Shown: positions 10,612 through 21,818, counted from the stretch's first letter. The stretch: 64,000 nucleotides of DNA from Chaetoceros tenuissimus (GCA_021927905.1 BLLK01000069.1:2170001-2234000); one strand, 5' to 3'. Notes: generated by a model from the sequence alone, not told the origin. Numbers and translations: made by a program.

Positions 10612-12222
10612 TTAAAGAAAGAGGACCTTGTTTAGAGCTTTGTCATCTAAACCAGGAGAAGTAGATACAATCTCACTTCGAATATCTGATGAAGGTTTCA
10701 GTGGAGGCACGCTCACAGCTGGACAACGTAATAGTCCATCCTTTCTCTCGCCTTGTGAATTTCGAACTCTTGGTGGTTCGGAATGATACTCTTTTAGAAT
10801 GGAAGTAGGAGGATGTGGAGTATACCCAAATCTTCTTTTCGTATAACTTTGTGGAGCACTTCTAGATAAGTGAGAAAACATTTCGGAGTACATGTACTCC
10901 GTAGAAATAGTTTGCTTGATTGGAGTCATGAGATTGCTCTTGGAGGTGGAAATTGGACTATTGACGTTATCCCAAACGCTCCCAAACTGGTAAAATTGAG
11001 ATGTGTTATCGACTTTCGCTTTCTTCCTGCTTCTTGACATTGGATTAGTGACTGAAGATACGTTGGAATACACATCTTGCTCTGAATACTTAGTTGAGGG
11101 CGGAGTGCAATCTTTCAGAACAAACTTCAAAGGTACTTTCTTTGCTGCTGCGAGCTGCAATGGAAAACTTTCTCCTAATGCAGTTCTTTTCTTATTGCTA
11201 CTAATAGGAGTTTCGGCAGACAATATAGCAGTGTTGACTGAGTCATGACTAGAACGAAATATTTCATCATTTTCCTGAAAGGATACTCTCAAGCAATTTT
11301 TTTCAGCAATATCTATGCTACCGCATTTATAAACTCCACCGACTGGAGTATCAATCATTTCACCAACAAGAAGTTTCTTGCAAGATGTTTCCAATACTTT
11401 CGCATCACGTCTCGCTTCAGATTCTTGCTGTAAGGATTCTTCAGGACTGTGAACAAGAGAATCTCTTGGAGTAGGCGAGCTTTCTCCTTGAGAGGAGTCA
11501 TCGTCACAACTCAAAAATGTCAGCATCTGTGCGGCAAAGTCCCTAGATAGAGTTACATCACTATCAATATCGACTGGAGATATGGAAGACAGATCAGCAT
11601 CAAAAGAACATGTGTCATTGTCCGTGGAAAGAACATGACCTCTCATCATGTCTACCATCTTTTTCTCAGATGTAGGAGTGAAAGTGAACGGACTCCACGT
11701 AAGTGGAGCCACAGCACTTGCTTTCTCGACAGGCTTTTCAATATTTGTATTTGACATCAAATCTGTAGGGGCAGAAGTGGACTTGCTTTGCTTTTGTACA
11801 GGGGTAGCTTGCGCTGATTGAGGTTTCAACTCAGAAGGCTTCTTATTCTTACGTTTCTTTCCCCTAACCACTTTAGCCACACGATCTGAAAAGTATGTAT
11901 ACAGTTAAATAGATTGATTCAATCGATAATCTTTGTAACAGGGCGTATACCTTTACTCACCGTACTTGCTCCTGCAAGATTGGGGACTTCTTTGCTCCAT
12001 CTTTTTGGAGATCTCGCTCCAAAACTTGTTAGATGATCGATCCATATTCTCTGTAGACTTTTCCAGATCAGAGACTAGCTTTAACAATCTTTCGGTTTCT
12101 TGTTCTGTCCAACCGTTCCTTTTGAGAGTTGTCAACGCTTTCAGTTTAGCTCCAAGTTTTGGAGTATTGATATTCGGGTTTACATTTTCACCCGCTTGGT
12201 GATCTCCCCATTTTCGAGGCAT
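10612..12222 (-). CDS. SANT/Myb-domain nuclear protein
   Basis: Two exons, 12222-11961 and 11885-10612, joined across a GT-AG intron of 75 nt, give 511 residues. The splice completes the third helix of a SANT/Myb-like domain at 37-90: Trp38 in NGWTEQE, Trp68 in NKFWSEIS and CRSKYDRV at the end. A very basic segment (RGKKRKNKKP) follows, a likely nuclear localisation signal. The remaining 400 residues are Ser/Thr/Pro-rich and look disordered, with many SP/TP sites (SPVD, TPIK, TPHPP) that could be phosphorylated. The family suggests a DNA- or histone-binding regulator; the target is unknown. A divergent promoter of about 600 bp separates it from the copper transporter gene. Confidence 0.82.
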
Positions 12223-12818
12223 GCTTCAATTATATCTTCCCTAAATGAAAGACGAAGTGGTTAGAGCTGTGAGCTGAATGAATTCAAAGCTATGTATACA
12301 TTCATAATAACTGATGTGTCGTTGTCAATGACGGGAATTGCAAGATGTGTCAAAGAGGAATTCAAGTCATCCGACATGTACACTCTACAATTCACTCTCA
12401 TCCTTGTAACCACTCCACAGAGATTATCAATCTTACCGTTTATGTAGATGGTGGGATAGTGCTTATTGTTCCTATTCCTTGTTGTCGATAGAGGTAGAAA
12501 GAATGGAATCGATAATGTTTTACCACCTTATTCGTCTACTACTCGACCGTCTGTCAAAAATCTTTGTGTTTGTGCTTGCTTTTCGCGCGCTCTCCCTGGA
12601 GACGTAAAAAAGTCTCAGGTGGAAGGAACGGTCATGAATACTGTACAAAGTACGTACATAGGCATAATCTGGCATTCGCGCAAAAAACTTTTATGCAAAA
12701 ACCCGGAAACACTGCACAGAGAACTGCTTCTTTGGATTAGAGATCAATCGTTTCAACGTTCAATCCAATTATAATCTTACAAAACAGAAGAGTAGTTGAG
12801 TAGAAACATCACAGAAAA
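12223..12818. other. Divergent intergenic region
   Basis: Shared upstream region of the SANT gene (-) and the Ctr gene (+). A 102-codon open frame at 12466-12774 has no recognisable domain and does not look coding. I see no clear regulatory element. Confidence 0.6.
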
Positions 12819-15023
12819 ATGAACTGTATTTATATTTTACCGAGATTTATACTTTTATGCACATATATAGTGAGCGTAGTAGCGTCTGAGCAGCAAGTAT
12901 TCCATAGTAATGGGTTCAGTACCGAGCAGCTATATCATGAAGTCCCTACGTTCACCTATAATGACCTAGAAAATGGAGATCGCGATAATGACTTGAAGAA
13001 AGTACTGACTACTAATGGTTTAATTGCAATTAAAATTCCAACGGAAAATCCTGGTAATTTACTGAAGGGGCTGTGTGAATGTATCAGTGAAGTTGCACCG
13101 ATGATCGAAGGCGGAGACAAGCGACTGCTAGCAGACGGTAAGTACAAAGAAGTAGTACTAGGAACCTTGTGCACAGGAAGGATGGAGATCGTATTTTGCA
13201 TGTTTTTTGCTTTTGATTTGATTGCACTAATTTTTATTGGTTTTGTAGGCTTGACAACGAGATCGACAATTGCCACTGCTACACAGGGTGTTGAGAATCC
13301 CTTACCATTACCAAAATCTGAAATCACGAAGAATTGCGATAACCAAACTTATGAATCTATTGAAAGAGCAAGGGATTATGTATCATTTGCAGCGCATGAA
13401 GCATTTATGCCTGCAATGGATAGATTGATCAAACAAGCCACAAGAAACTCGGACAACAAATCCATATTGAAAACAAAATATGGAAAGAATTACGATACAC
13501 TTTCATCAGTTGTTGCTGATGCTGTCAACTTGGAACACTTTCATGTCTATTCGAAAGGATCAGACAACAGAAATCATAGAGACACTATCGATGAAGCTCT
13601 TGATTGGCACACAGACGGTGGAGTATTTCTTGCATTTCTTCCAGCACAATCCTGTATGGATAATGATACAAACCAAGATGAATCCTTCAAGATTAAGATC
13701 AACGGGTCAGACTTGGAACAAACCGCGATCTTCCCAAATCACTCAAATGATGAGATTGTAGTCGGAATTATGCTTGGTGCTGGAGCCGAGCGTTGGCTAG
13801 ATCTTCCGCAATCATTAAATTTGAAAGCGACCAGACATGCTGTGAAAATGAGAGGGGGAGATATCAGATCATGGTATGGAATGAGTAAGTACTACCTACA
13901 ATTAGGTACAATTATCAGCATGTGATGATTTTACCCATATATGATATGTTGCTGATCTTGATCCAACTACCACTCCTTACAAACAGTGCATCTAGTCGCT
14001 ACCGATGCAATAGTAGAGACCACTCCTAAAGCGATTACATTCTCCGAACTGAAAAAGTTTTCATCTAGTAGTTCTGTCCGTCGCTTCAGTGACAGGGTAC
14101 AGGAAAACGAGACCGTATTTGGTTGCGGTGATTTGGATGATGATACATTCCAATTGGCTAGAAATAATATTGCTGTACCCTCTCGCCGTAGACTGCAACA
14201 CGTCGGGGGACCATCTGATTGTTCCAACAATGATAACTTTTTCTGCTGGATGAGTTGCATGGATGTTCCAAGTGACGATCAGTCATTTCTAAGTCATGTC
14301 CACAGTGGAGAAAATCTATACTGTCTCGATCCAGCCGTACTCGCTGAAACAAACGATCTCAAAGAAGCAGTTGCAGCGTGCTCAGATTCCAGTGGTGTTG
14401 CAGGTGGCATTCATCGTGCAGGTTGTCAAAATGTCTGGGCTCCTTCTGAAGTTGGAGTTCCAACTTATACTTCCCTCTATGTAAACAACGAGCAGAAAGA
14501 ACTTAAATACTGTTATGGAAGTACAGGGATGTATATGCATGGCTTTGAATGGGAATCATCAACTTGTATCATTTACCTCTTTGGACCTCTTACGATAACC
14601 TCTAGATCAGCCTTGTCATTGGCTTGCATAGGGACAATTGTTTTTGGAATCCTCGTGGAATTTGTGATCAGAAAACGTAGAACTGTACTTCGAGGCATGC
14701 AGAATGGAATCAAAAAGATACTAGCATCAGCTTTTCTATACGGATCACAACTTACACTCAGTTATCTAATCATGCTTGTGATCATGACTTACTCTGGCCC
14801 TCTCTTCATTAGCGTGATACTTGGTCTAGTAATTGGCCACACTCTCTTCCACTGGCATGATTTCATGGATAAAAATGCTTCGGGAGAAATAGCGCTTGAA
14901 GGAAGTACACCATGCTGCACTAACGTTCTTGATGAACCTTCTTCTTTCATAGCAAATAGTCAAAAGTCAAATGTCAGTGATGATGATGATGATAGTAAAA
15001 CAATTCAAAATTGTTGCGCCTAG
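12819..15023 (+). CDS. Ctr-type copper transporter with large N-terminal oxygenase-like domain
   Basis: My exons are 12819-13137, 13249-13884 and 13987-15023 (663 residues). A signal peptide covers about 1-23. Residues 40-400 form a luminal or extracellular domain with DWHTDGG (HxD at about 225) and a later RHAVKM and RSWYGM, which resemble an isopenicillin-N-synthase-like 2-oxoglutarate/Fe(II) fold. A Cys-rich stretch follows (CSNNDNFFCWMSC). The last 170 residues are a Ctr domain: the Met-motif GMYMHGFEW at about 500, three membrane helices, MLVIM (the MxxxM Cu+ relay) in helix 2 at about 580, and GLVIG (GxxxG) in helix 3. Ctr proteins form trimers and import Cu+. I am sure of the Ctr part; the N-terminal assignment is tentative. 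Intron 1 is 111 nt, in frame and free of stops. Confidence 0.85.
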
Positions 15024-15417
15024 CTAGCTATGGGGTGAAAAATTATTCATAAAATTATCGTGTATTTTATTCCTTGTTGATTAGCATTATGTAATTAGAC
15101 TACCCTGGCAGAATTTCATAATTTTATTGTAAAATTGAAAACAAAGTTACTCTATCTACCTGAGTGTACCAAAATAGCCTACCAAATCCAACGTCCACGG
15201 AGGAGGGACGTACGTTCAATCGTACCCCTCGGTCACCCGGTAACCGGTCTCTTTTGTTCTTATTTCTAATTCTGAATAGTTCGTACACATGCATGTGTGT
15301 ATCTATAAAAGTTCCCCCATCAACAACATCACGTTTTCAGAGAACATATACACAGTTGAATTGAGACTGTGACTTTTCAACTACTACACTGGACTTGGAC
15401 ACCTGGGAAATCTGATC
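15024..15417. other. Intergenic, nothing recognised
   Basis: Downstream of the Ctr gene up to the left end of the repeat element. No ORF, RNA gene or clear repeat is seen. Confidence 0.6.
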
Positions 15418-17014
15418 TTTCTTGACAGCTGCATTCTTCTACTGATAGTGCGTAGAAACCAGTAGAAAAACCCAATATCCGGGTCCCGCTACACACAACC
15501 GAGCGAACGAGACCGACGGACGAGAAATGAAACAATTTGCAACTACCTCTGAAATAGAATGAATATTGTTAAAAATATGATTGAATGAAAAGTACTCAGT
15601 AAAAATAAAATTTTCTCGTCACTTGATAAAAAATATATAAACTGCTCAATATATATATAATATAAACAATTTTAATGGATTCATAATGGATTTTTATCGG
15701 TTTGTCAGGGAACCGATTCCTTACCCCGTTTATTTTTCCGTGCGTGCGTGCGTTCGTTCGCGTCACACTACAAACAGATGACCCCAACGGGGTGAAATGA
15801 TTCGCTCCGTTCTATTGTTCGCGTCGCACTACTAACTGTTGACTCTAAATGGGTGAAGATGATTCGTTCATTCTCACAATTAGTAACTACCTACTTGACA
15901 TGATTGACGGATAGAAGGTCAGACTGTCTGCAAGTAAAGTAGACACTCTACCTAGGACCATTCTTCTATTGTACAGACATTCTAACACAGTGACGAGTAA
16001 GTGCTGTAGTTGCTGTACCGTTTTACTTCTTACAAAATAGGGTGAACCTACTATGTACTATCATTTACCATGAGGATCGTTCTGTACACATGTGTATGAA
16101 CGATCCTTCCTTTTCCCTTTCTTTTCTCTATGTTTTTTAAAAATATACAAATAATGTTACTTATTCCACTCTCGCACTTTGAAAATTGAGAGTATATAAT
16201 TCATTTATAACAGCTTCGGTTCACTATAAATGCATCCTCTAATTAATAACAGCATAAAAAATAATGCACATAAATTACGTATGCTAAGCGAATTCATATA
16301 TATGCATCTAATGAACAAACGAGGCTGACTTGACTGTCCTGGTAATTAATAATATGTATATTACTCAAAAGGCTTACTTAAGAAAGTCTATATGATGGAA
16401 GATTGATATAATTTGAAGTGAATTTGAATTATAATAAAAAATAAGGACAATGACAAGAGTGGTCGAGTCAAAACAGGCTATTTAGGCTTACATGTACGTA
16501 CAAGCTTGGTACAGAACCTTGTGTATAGAACGATCCATAATCTTGTGTATAAAACGATCCTCATTGATCATTTACTTTTAGTTTCGATAAGAAAAAACAA
16601 ACAAACCGATTTCAACCTGACTTGTAAATTTTCTATACTAGCTTTTACGTCTTGCTATGCAATTCTTCGATTCTTCATCTACTGCGACAATATCTATTGC
16701 TGCAGCTGTTCATTCTTTATTTTTTACTTCTATTGTCTAGCTTATTTGTAGATTGTTGCTTTGCTATCTTTGGTTTCTTGCTCCATGTGTCAGACCTCCG
16801 TATTCAAATAACGAGGATTGAAACTCGGTTCTCGTCAGTATTTTTCTACTCCCCCCCTTCGAAGTTTCTACTGGATCAGTAGACACTTCTGCTCGGTCGC
16901 AGAACCCCGTGTAATTAGTTAGGAGGAACGAGTGAGGAACGAGCTATTCTTCTACTACCCCAGTAGAAGAATACATCTAGGGGGGTAAAAAAGCAGTAGA
17001 AGAATAGCAAAGTT
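15418..17014. mobile_element. Non-coding repeat element, full-length copy
   Basis: The left segment (15418-15694) and right segment (16625-17014) recur joined together at 17015-17679. Near the ends are inverted copies of ATTCTTCTACTG (left) and CAGTAGAAGAAT (right), like short terminal inverted repeats. No transposase is encoded. The internal 930 bp, absent from the second copy, hold a perfect-armed palindrome (16073-16107) and an imperfect tandem pair around 15748-15880. I read it as a non-autonomous DNA transposon or MITE-like unit; a plain local duplication is the alternative. Target-site duplications are not evident. Confidence 0.6.
16073..16107. repeat. Palindrome with arms AGGATCGTTC / GAACGATCCT
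   Basis: Perfect 10-bp arms enclose a 15-bp, itself nearly palindromic centre (GTACACATGTGTA-like). The half-site GAACGATCC or AACGATCC recurs at about 16527-16560, each time next to GTGTATA. It may be a fold-back element or a binding-site cluster inside the larger element. Confidence 0.75.
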
Positions 17015-17679
17015 TTTCTTGACAGCTGCATTCTTCTACTGATAGTGCGTAGAAACCAGTAGAAAAACCCAATATCCGGGTCCCGCTACACACAACCGAG
17101 CGAACGAGACCGACGGACGAGAAATGAAACAATTTGCAACCACCTCTGAAATAGAATGAATATTGTTAAATATGACTGAATGAAAAGTACTCAGTAAAAA
17201 TAAAATGTTCTCATCACTTGATAAAAAATATATAAACTACTCAATATATATAATATAAACAATTATAAATGGATTCATAATGGATTTTAAATTTTCTATA
17301 CTAACTTTTACGTCTTGCTATGCAATTCTTCGATTCTTCATCTACTGCGACAATATCTATTGCTGCAGCTGTTCATTCTTTATTTTTTACTTCTATTGTC
17401 TAGCTTATTTGTAGATTGTTGCTTTGCTATCTTTGGTTTCTTGCTCCATGTGTCAGACCTCCGTATTCAAATAACGAGGATTGAAACTCGGTTCTCGTCA
17501 GTATTTTTCTACTCCCCCCCTTCGAAGTTTCTACTGGATCAGTAGACACTTCTGCTCGGTCGCAGAACCCCGTGTAATTAGTTAGGAGGAACGAGTGAGG
17601 AACGAGCTATTCTTCTACTACCCCAGTAGAAGAATACATCTAGGGGGGTAAAAAAGCAGTAGAAGAATAGCAAAGTTTT
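17015..17679. mobile_element. Internally deleted second copy of the repeat element
   Basis: The 665 bp are nearly identical (a few substitutions and small indels) to the two ends of the copy before it, with the middle missing. The junction lies at about 17288 in a T/A-rich microhomology. The copy follows directly head to tail and stops about 80 bp before the WD40 start codon, so it now forms the upstream region of that gene. The near-identity implies a recent event. Confidence 0.65.
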
Positions 17680-17761
17680 GGGCAACCTAGCTTGAGTATT
17701 GTAAGAATTGTCGAATTGTCATTGAGAAAGTATTACAGCACAGATTTTTTATTTGTTAAAC

Positions 17762-19963
17762 ATGAGTAGCAATGATGACTTATCTTCAAAGAATGACCAA
17801 GCAAATGACGACGCAGGATCTATAGATGCAATCTCAGCTACAATTCAAAGTGTTTCAGAACTAGGAGAGCAGCTCAAGTCAGTTGTGATGGGATCTTGTA
17901 CTGGGCAAATGAATACGACTGATACTCAAATTACACACTCATCACAACTTAATAAAGAGAAGTCCCTCAGTTCTGAAGACTTTGAACAAGATATGAGTGA
18001 GAATGATGATTCTTCCCTTTTGCAGCTTCAGGGCTCTGGTCCTTTGAATATTTTCTCAGATGTTATCAATATTGACGATGATGAAATTGTTGATCAAAGA
18101 AAACCGCGCATAGAAACAAGCCCCAATTTTTCATCTCTCGAAGAAACTCTAGCCGCGGCGAACAAACCGTGGTTTGCCCCACGGTCTTCTATAGCTATGC
18201 ATGAGTCTAGGTCAATAGACTCAAACTTTGCTGATGATCTTAGCATGAATGAATTGGAGTATGATGATTCTGGAAGCAGTGCTGGTATGAGTTCATTAGA
18301 ATCTGATTCATCTCATGGCTATAGAAGCTATCCTTCCTCACCGAAATCATCTCCAGACAAGTTGAAAAATACTGAGGTTGAAATTATCAAAGATTCGGAT
18401 GAGGCAAGCAGTGACTCCAAAAAAGATTCACATAGTCATGATTCAAAGCTTAGGGAACGTTTAAATACCGAAGACACCACTGCATCGACACAGACCAGAC
18501 GACGCAGAGAGAAACGCCTAAAACCAGTACAAATACCTCAACCATCTAATTTTGTGAAAATGAATAAAAAACACAAAAAGCAAGAGAGTGACTTTCACCC
18601 GCTTCTGCATTTGTCAACTATTTCAAATGCTCATGATGGTCCAATTTGGGCTGCAGAATTCAGTAAAGATGGAAAGTATCTTGCAACTGCAGGCAAAGAT
18701 GCTGTGATAAAAATTTGGGAAATTGCACCTGAGAGAAAAGATAATTCACTAAGTAGTTTGGTGGAAAGGTTCGGAGGTGTATTGAAAAGTGGGAAACAAA
18801 AGAAGAAGAATAAAAACGAGGATGAATTTTCAGCTTTGGCTATTGAAATAGAAATGATTAACAACAAGCCACTTCAAACGTATCGATCGCACAAAAAAGA
18901 TATTGTGGATTTGTCTTGGTCCTCTACTGGATTCTTGATTTCAGGCTCATTGGATAAAACAGCAAAATTATGGCATCCCAGTGTCACAACTTGTCTTCAC
19001 TCATTCAAACATCCTGATGCAGTAACTTCTGTGTGCTTTCATCCAAAAGAAGATCGTTACTTCTTGACTGGAGGTTTCGATAAAAAGATAAGAGTTTGGA
19101 ATATTCCAAGTGGAAGAGTTGCTGGATGGGCTCCCACTCCAAGTGCAATCACCGCATGTCGATATCATCCAGATGGTGATTCTATAGCTGCTGGAATACT
19201 AGATGGTCGAGTTTTTATTTACACGATACCCCAAACCAATGAGCCTAACAAACTCAAACTATCTTACCATACGCAAATTACTACCAAACAAAAAGTCAAG
19301 AAGCAGGGGAAGAAAGTCACTGGTCTAAGTTTTTTACAAAATTTAAGCGACGACAAAGTTGTAGGGGAACCAAAGTCTCCACACGTCAAACGAAAGAGTA
19401 CTATTTCAAATGCTGTGAAATATATGAAAAACGTCCGAAAGAAAAAGAAAGTTCAGCAGCAGCTTCTTGTCACGACGAATGATTCTCGATTGAGGCTTGT
19501 GGGAATGAAAGATTTTTGCATGGTGAGGAAATATAAAGGTCATTCGAACACAAGCTTACAAATCAAAGCCCGTTTTAGTGAGTCCGGTGAATTCATAATA
19601 TGCGGAAGTGAGACGAAGGGAGCATGCGTCATTTGGAACACTGCAACGCGAAGAAATCCATTGAACGTAAATGTAACGGGTCTCAAAATGTACGACAAGG
19701 TAAAAGGAAATGAATGGTTTCAAGCAACAGAGACTCAAATTGTAACAGATGCAATGTTCTTTCCAAGCGCAAGTTGTAAAAACTCTATCCTTAATAGCGG
19801 ACTATTTCCAACCATACACTCTTTGACAAATATCAATCACGACTTTTCGGCTGCTGCAATTCTAACCTGTGATTATGAGGGCAGCATACGTGTATTCATG
19901 AGGAAAAGTTGTTTTGATCAAGTCAGTCATGCTGCAGGACCGAGTGGATACCTGACACCTTAA
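17762..19963 (+). CDS. WD40-repeat protein, WDR44-like
   Basis: A single exon of 733 residues; I start at the ATG MSSNDDLSS, since the frame upstream has only non-ATG codons. The first 280 residues are acidic and Ser-rich and look disordered. From about 289 a beta-propeller begins: AAEFSKDGKYLATAGKD, then LSWSSTGFLISGSLDKTAKLW, VCFHPKEDRYFLTGGFDKK and CRYHPDGDSIAAGILDGR. Further blades include LLVTTNDSRLRL and YKGHSNTSLQIKARFSESG. The order and wording of these blades match animal WDR44 (a Rab11-binding protein of recycling endosomes) and its plant relatives. A role in membrane traffic is inferred from that family. Basic inserts (KKKNKNEDE, RKKKKVQQQ) between blades are lineage-specific. Confidence 0.88.
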   Translation: MSSNDDLSSKNDQANDDAGSIDAISATIQSVSELGEQLKSVVMGSCTGQMNTTDTQITHSSQLNKEKSLSSEDFEQDMSENDDSSLLQLQGSGPLNIFSDVINIDDDEIVDQRKPRIETSPNFSSLEETLAAANKPWFAPRSSIAMHESRSIDSNFADDLSMNELEYDDSGSSAGMSSLESDSSHGYRSYPSSPKSSPDKLKNTEVEIIKDSDEASSDSKKDSHSHDSKLRERLNTEDTTASTQTRRRREKRLKPVQIPQPSNFVKMNKKHKKQESDFHPLLHLSTISNAHDGPIWAAEFSKDGKYLATAGKDAVIKIWEIAPERKDNSLSSLVERFGGVLKSGKQKKKNKNEDEFSALAIEIEMINNKPLQTYRSHKKDIVDLSWSSTGFLISGSLDKTAKLWHPSVTTCLHSFKHPDAVTSVCFHPKEDRYFLTGGFDKKIRVWNIPSGRVAGWAPTPSAITACRYHPDGDSIAAGILDGRVFIYTIPQTNEPNKLKLSYHTQITTKQKVKKQGKKVTGLSFLQNLSDDKVVGEPKSPHVKRKSTISNAVKYMKNVRKKKKVQQQLLVTTNDSRLRLVGMKDFCMVRKYKGHSNTSLQIKARFSESGEFIICGSETKGACVIWNTATRRNPLNVNVTGLKMYDKVKGNEWFQATETQIVTDAMFFPSASCKNSILNSGLFPTIHSLTNINHDFSAAAILTCDYEGSIRVFMRKSCFDQVSHAAGPSGYLTP

Positions 19964-20066
19964 AAATAAAAAGAAATATGTGCATTAATTTATTTGGGAG
20001 AAGCATTCTTATCTTTCTGATTCGGAGATTGTACACGTTTTGTCTTGTCGAATAATCTCTGAAACT

Positions 20067-21818
20067 TTAAACCCCTTTCTTTTGAACAAATGCCAGCGAC
20101 ACTGCAGAGAAAAGGAAAAAGATGGCCGTCAAGGTGAACAAAGTTTCATATCCAAGAAGGCTGTAAAATTGACCATCATTAGCATCTTTCCTTCCTACGA
20201 ACTCAAGAACTAATCCACCAACTACTGGGCCTACAGCGCTGGCCAATGTTCCACACACTCCCCACACTCCGAGCATTTGCGCTGCCCCTTCATGACCATG
20301 CAAGTGATCCACTTTTTTAAGACCATCATCAGATAAAAGATCGTAATCATCGCTATCAAGAGTATCGACTGCAAGACTTGTATCCATTGTGAGATAGATC
20401 CCATTCGCCGCTCCTAGTATACAAACAACAAACATCATCTGTTCCAAATCTGAGCAAAAAGCTATCGCCAAGTTCCCAAATCCAAGAAATATACACGCAA
20501 CATAAACAAACGGCTTTCTTCTGCTATTTAGACAATAATCTGAAAGATACCCAACAGTAGGGGCAGTTAAAGCCCCAAACGATTGACCCATCATTGCTAA
20601 GAGAGCTACAGCTGCTTCAGGATCTGCTGTGGCTTTTGTATGTTTGAGCTCATCATGAATAAAATATAGGAAGAATGTTTGTGTACTGATTCCAAGATAG
20701 TAAAAAAATCGAGAAATCGTGACGATAAAGAAATCTCTATGTTCACTAATGTCGAACGAAAATGCCGATAGCAAATCCTCTTCTTCAGCAAGAGGTTGGG
20801 CGACTAAAAGTTTGAAAAGAGAAGGAACATCGTAGAAAGCAACAGAGTCATCATCTTCTTTTTGCTGCTGCTCTGTTTCTTTATCTAGTTTTTCCATATC
20901 TTCTTCATCCAAAATGTCATGCTCTTTGTACCATTGAGCAATCATCCGTTCTCTATCAATGACACAAATGAAGGTTATAATACCAGTCATTGTAGCGACG
21001 AAAGCATAAAGCTTATACATTTCCAACACAGTCTGACCTAAGAAATTGAACATTGAAAACCCAAATAGACTACCTGCTACAACCATAAAGCCAAGTGCGC
21101 CATTTGCTGAACCAGTCTGAGATGTATGTACATAGTCGGGTATCATTGCCATCATAACAGTATAACTTATGTTGAAACCAACAGAGGCAATTGTAAAGAA
21201 CAAAGCATATCTAATCCAAGCTCCTCCAAGAACTACCGTTTTTGTATTCACATGCACAAGATCATTGTCATGTGATGAGATCAGGGTATTATCTTCAACT
21301 TTTAAACGATGAATAGGACTACTCGCATATAATTGCCCTAGCATCCCAAAGACCACCATGATAGTTCCAACCACAAGGTAAGGAAGTCTCTTTCCTAATC
21401 CCTTCATTCCTGCTTTCGGTTCATATTTATCACTTATTAATCCGATGATTGGTGAAACTAACTGAGAAACACCGGCTATAGCTGCAAATATTCCGAGCGC
21501 TATGGATTTCCTTATTGCTACTGAGCTATATTCACTCGTTTCTTGTTCAATTCTTTGACATTCAATCGGCAAGGTTAAAAGAAAAAGGGTCGTCATGATA
21601 CAACCATAGCTAAATGCTGTTGATAGTAAAGCCACCAAAGAAAAGCTAGTCATTAAGGGTAAGTCATGTCGGGATTTAGTAGAACGCATTGAACGCATTG
21701 ATGGCTGAGCCTCTCCATAGCTAATGTTGGTATTTGATTCCAATAGCGTCAGGGAATCATAACTAAGATTCGTATTGAATTCTGATATTAAAAGGGAATG
21801 GGCGGATGTGTCTGTCAT
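20067..21818 (-). CDS. Major facilitator superfamily transporter
   Basis: A single exon of 583 residues. About 55 polar residues precede the first helix (MTSFSLVALLSTAFSYG); twelve hydrophobic segments follow, with a charged loop in the middle (about 290-340, rich in Glu/Asp/Gln) typical of the 6+6 MFS layout. The loop after helix 2 reads GLISDKYEP...LGKRLPYL, the G-x-x-S-D-x(n)-G-R/K-R-x-P signature seen in sucrose and glycoside transporters (SUT/GPH-like branch). The second half has the matching GYLSDYCLNSRRKPFV. A sugar or related solute is therefore the best guess, with a cation-coupled mechanism by family; the substrate cannot be read. It converges on the WD40 gene and diverges from the HAD gene across about 340 bp. 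Confidence 0.88.
   Translation of the reverse strand: MTDTSAHSLLISEFNTNLSYDSLTLLESNTNISYGEAQPSMRSMRSTKSRHDLPLMTSFSLVALLSTAFSYGCIMTTLFLLTLPIECQRIEQETSEYSSVAIRKSIALGIFAAIAGVSQLVSPIIGLISDKYEPKAGMKGLGKRLPYLVVGTIMVVFGMLGQLYASSPIHRLKVEDNTLISSHDNDLVHVNTKTVVLGGAWIRYALFFTIASVGFNISYTVMMAMIPDYVHTSQTGSANGALGFMVVAGSLFGFSMFNFLGQTVLEMYKLYAFVATMTGIITFICVIDRERMIAQWYKEHDILDEEDMEKLDKETEQQQKEDDDSVAFYDVPSLFKLLVAQPLAEEEDLLSAFSFDISEHRDFFIVTISRFFYYLGISTQTFFLYFIHDELKHTKATADPEAAVALLAMMGQSFGALTAPTVGYLSDYCLNSRRKPFVYVACIFLGFGNLAIAFCSDLEQMMFVVCILGAANGIYLTMDTSLAVDTLDSDDYDLLSDDGLKKVDHLHGHEGAAQMLGVWGVCGTLASAVGPVVGGLVLEFVGRKDANDGQFYSLLGYETLFTLTAIFFLFSAVSLAFVQKKGV

Noticed and set aside
12466-12774. 102-codon open frame before the copper transporter
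   Set aside because: It has no recognisable domain, no coding-like composition, and lies in the divergent promoter region.
16652-17545. Two identical 76-codon hydrophobic open frames (16652-16882 and 17315-17545)
   Set aside because: They are identical only because the repeat element is duplicated. The frame is low-complexity Leu/Phe from T-rich DNA and shows no domain.
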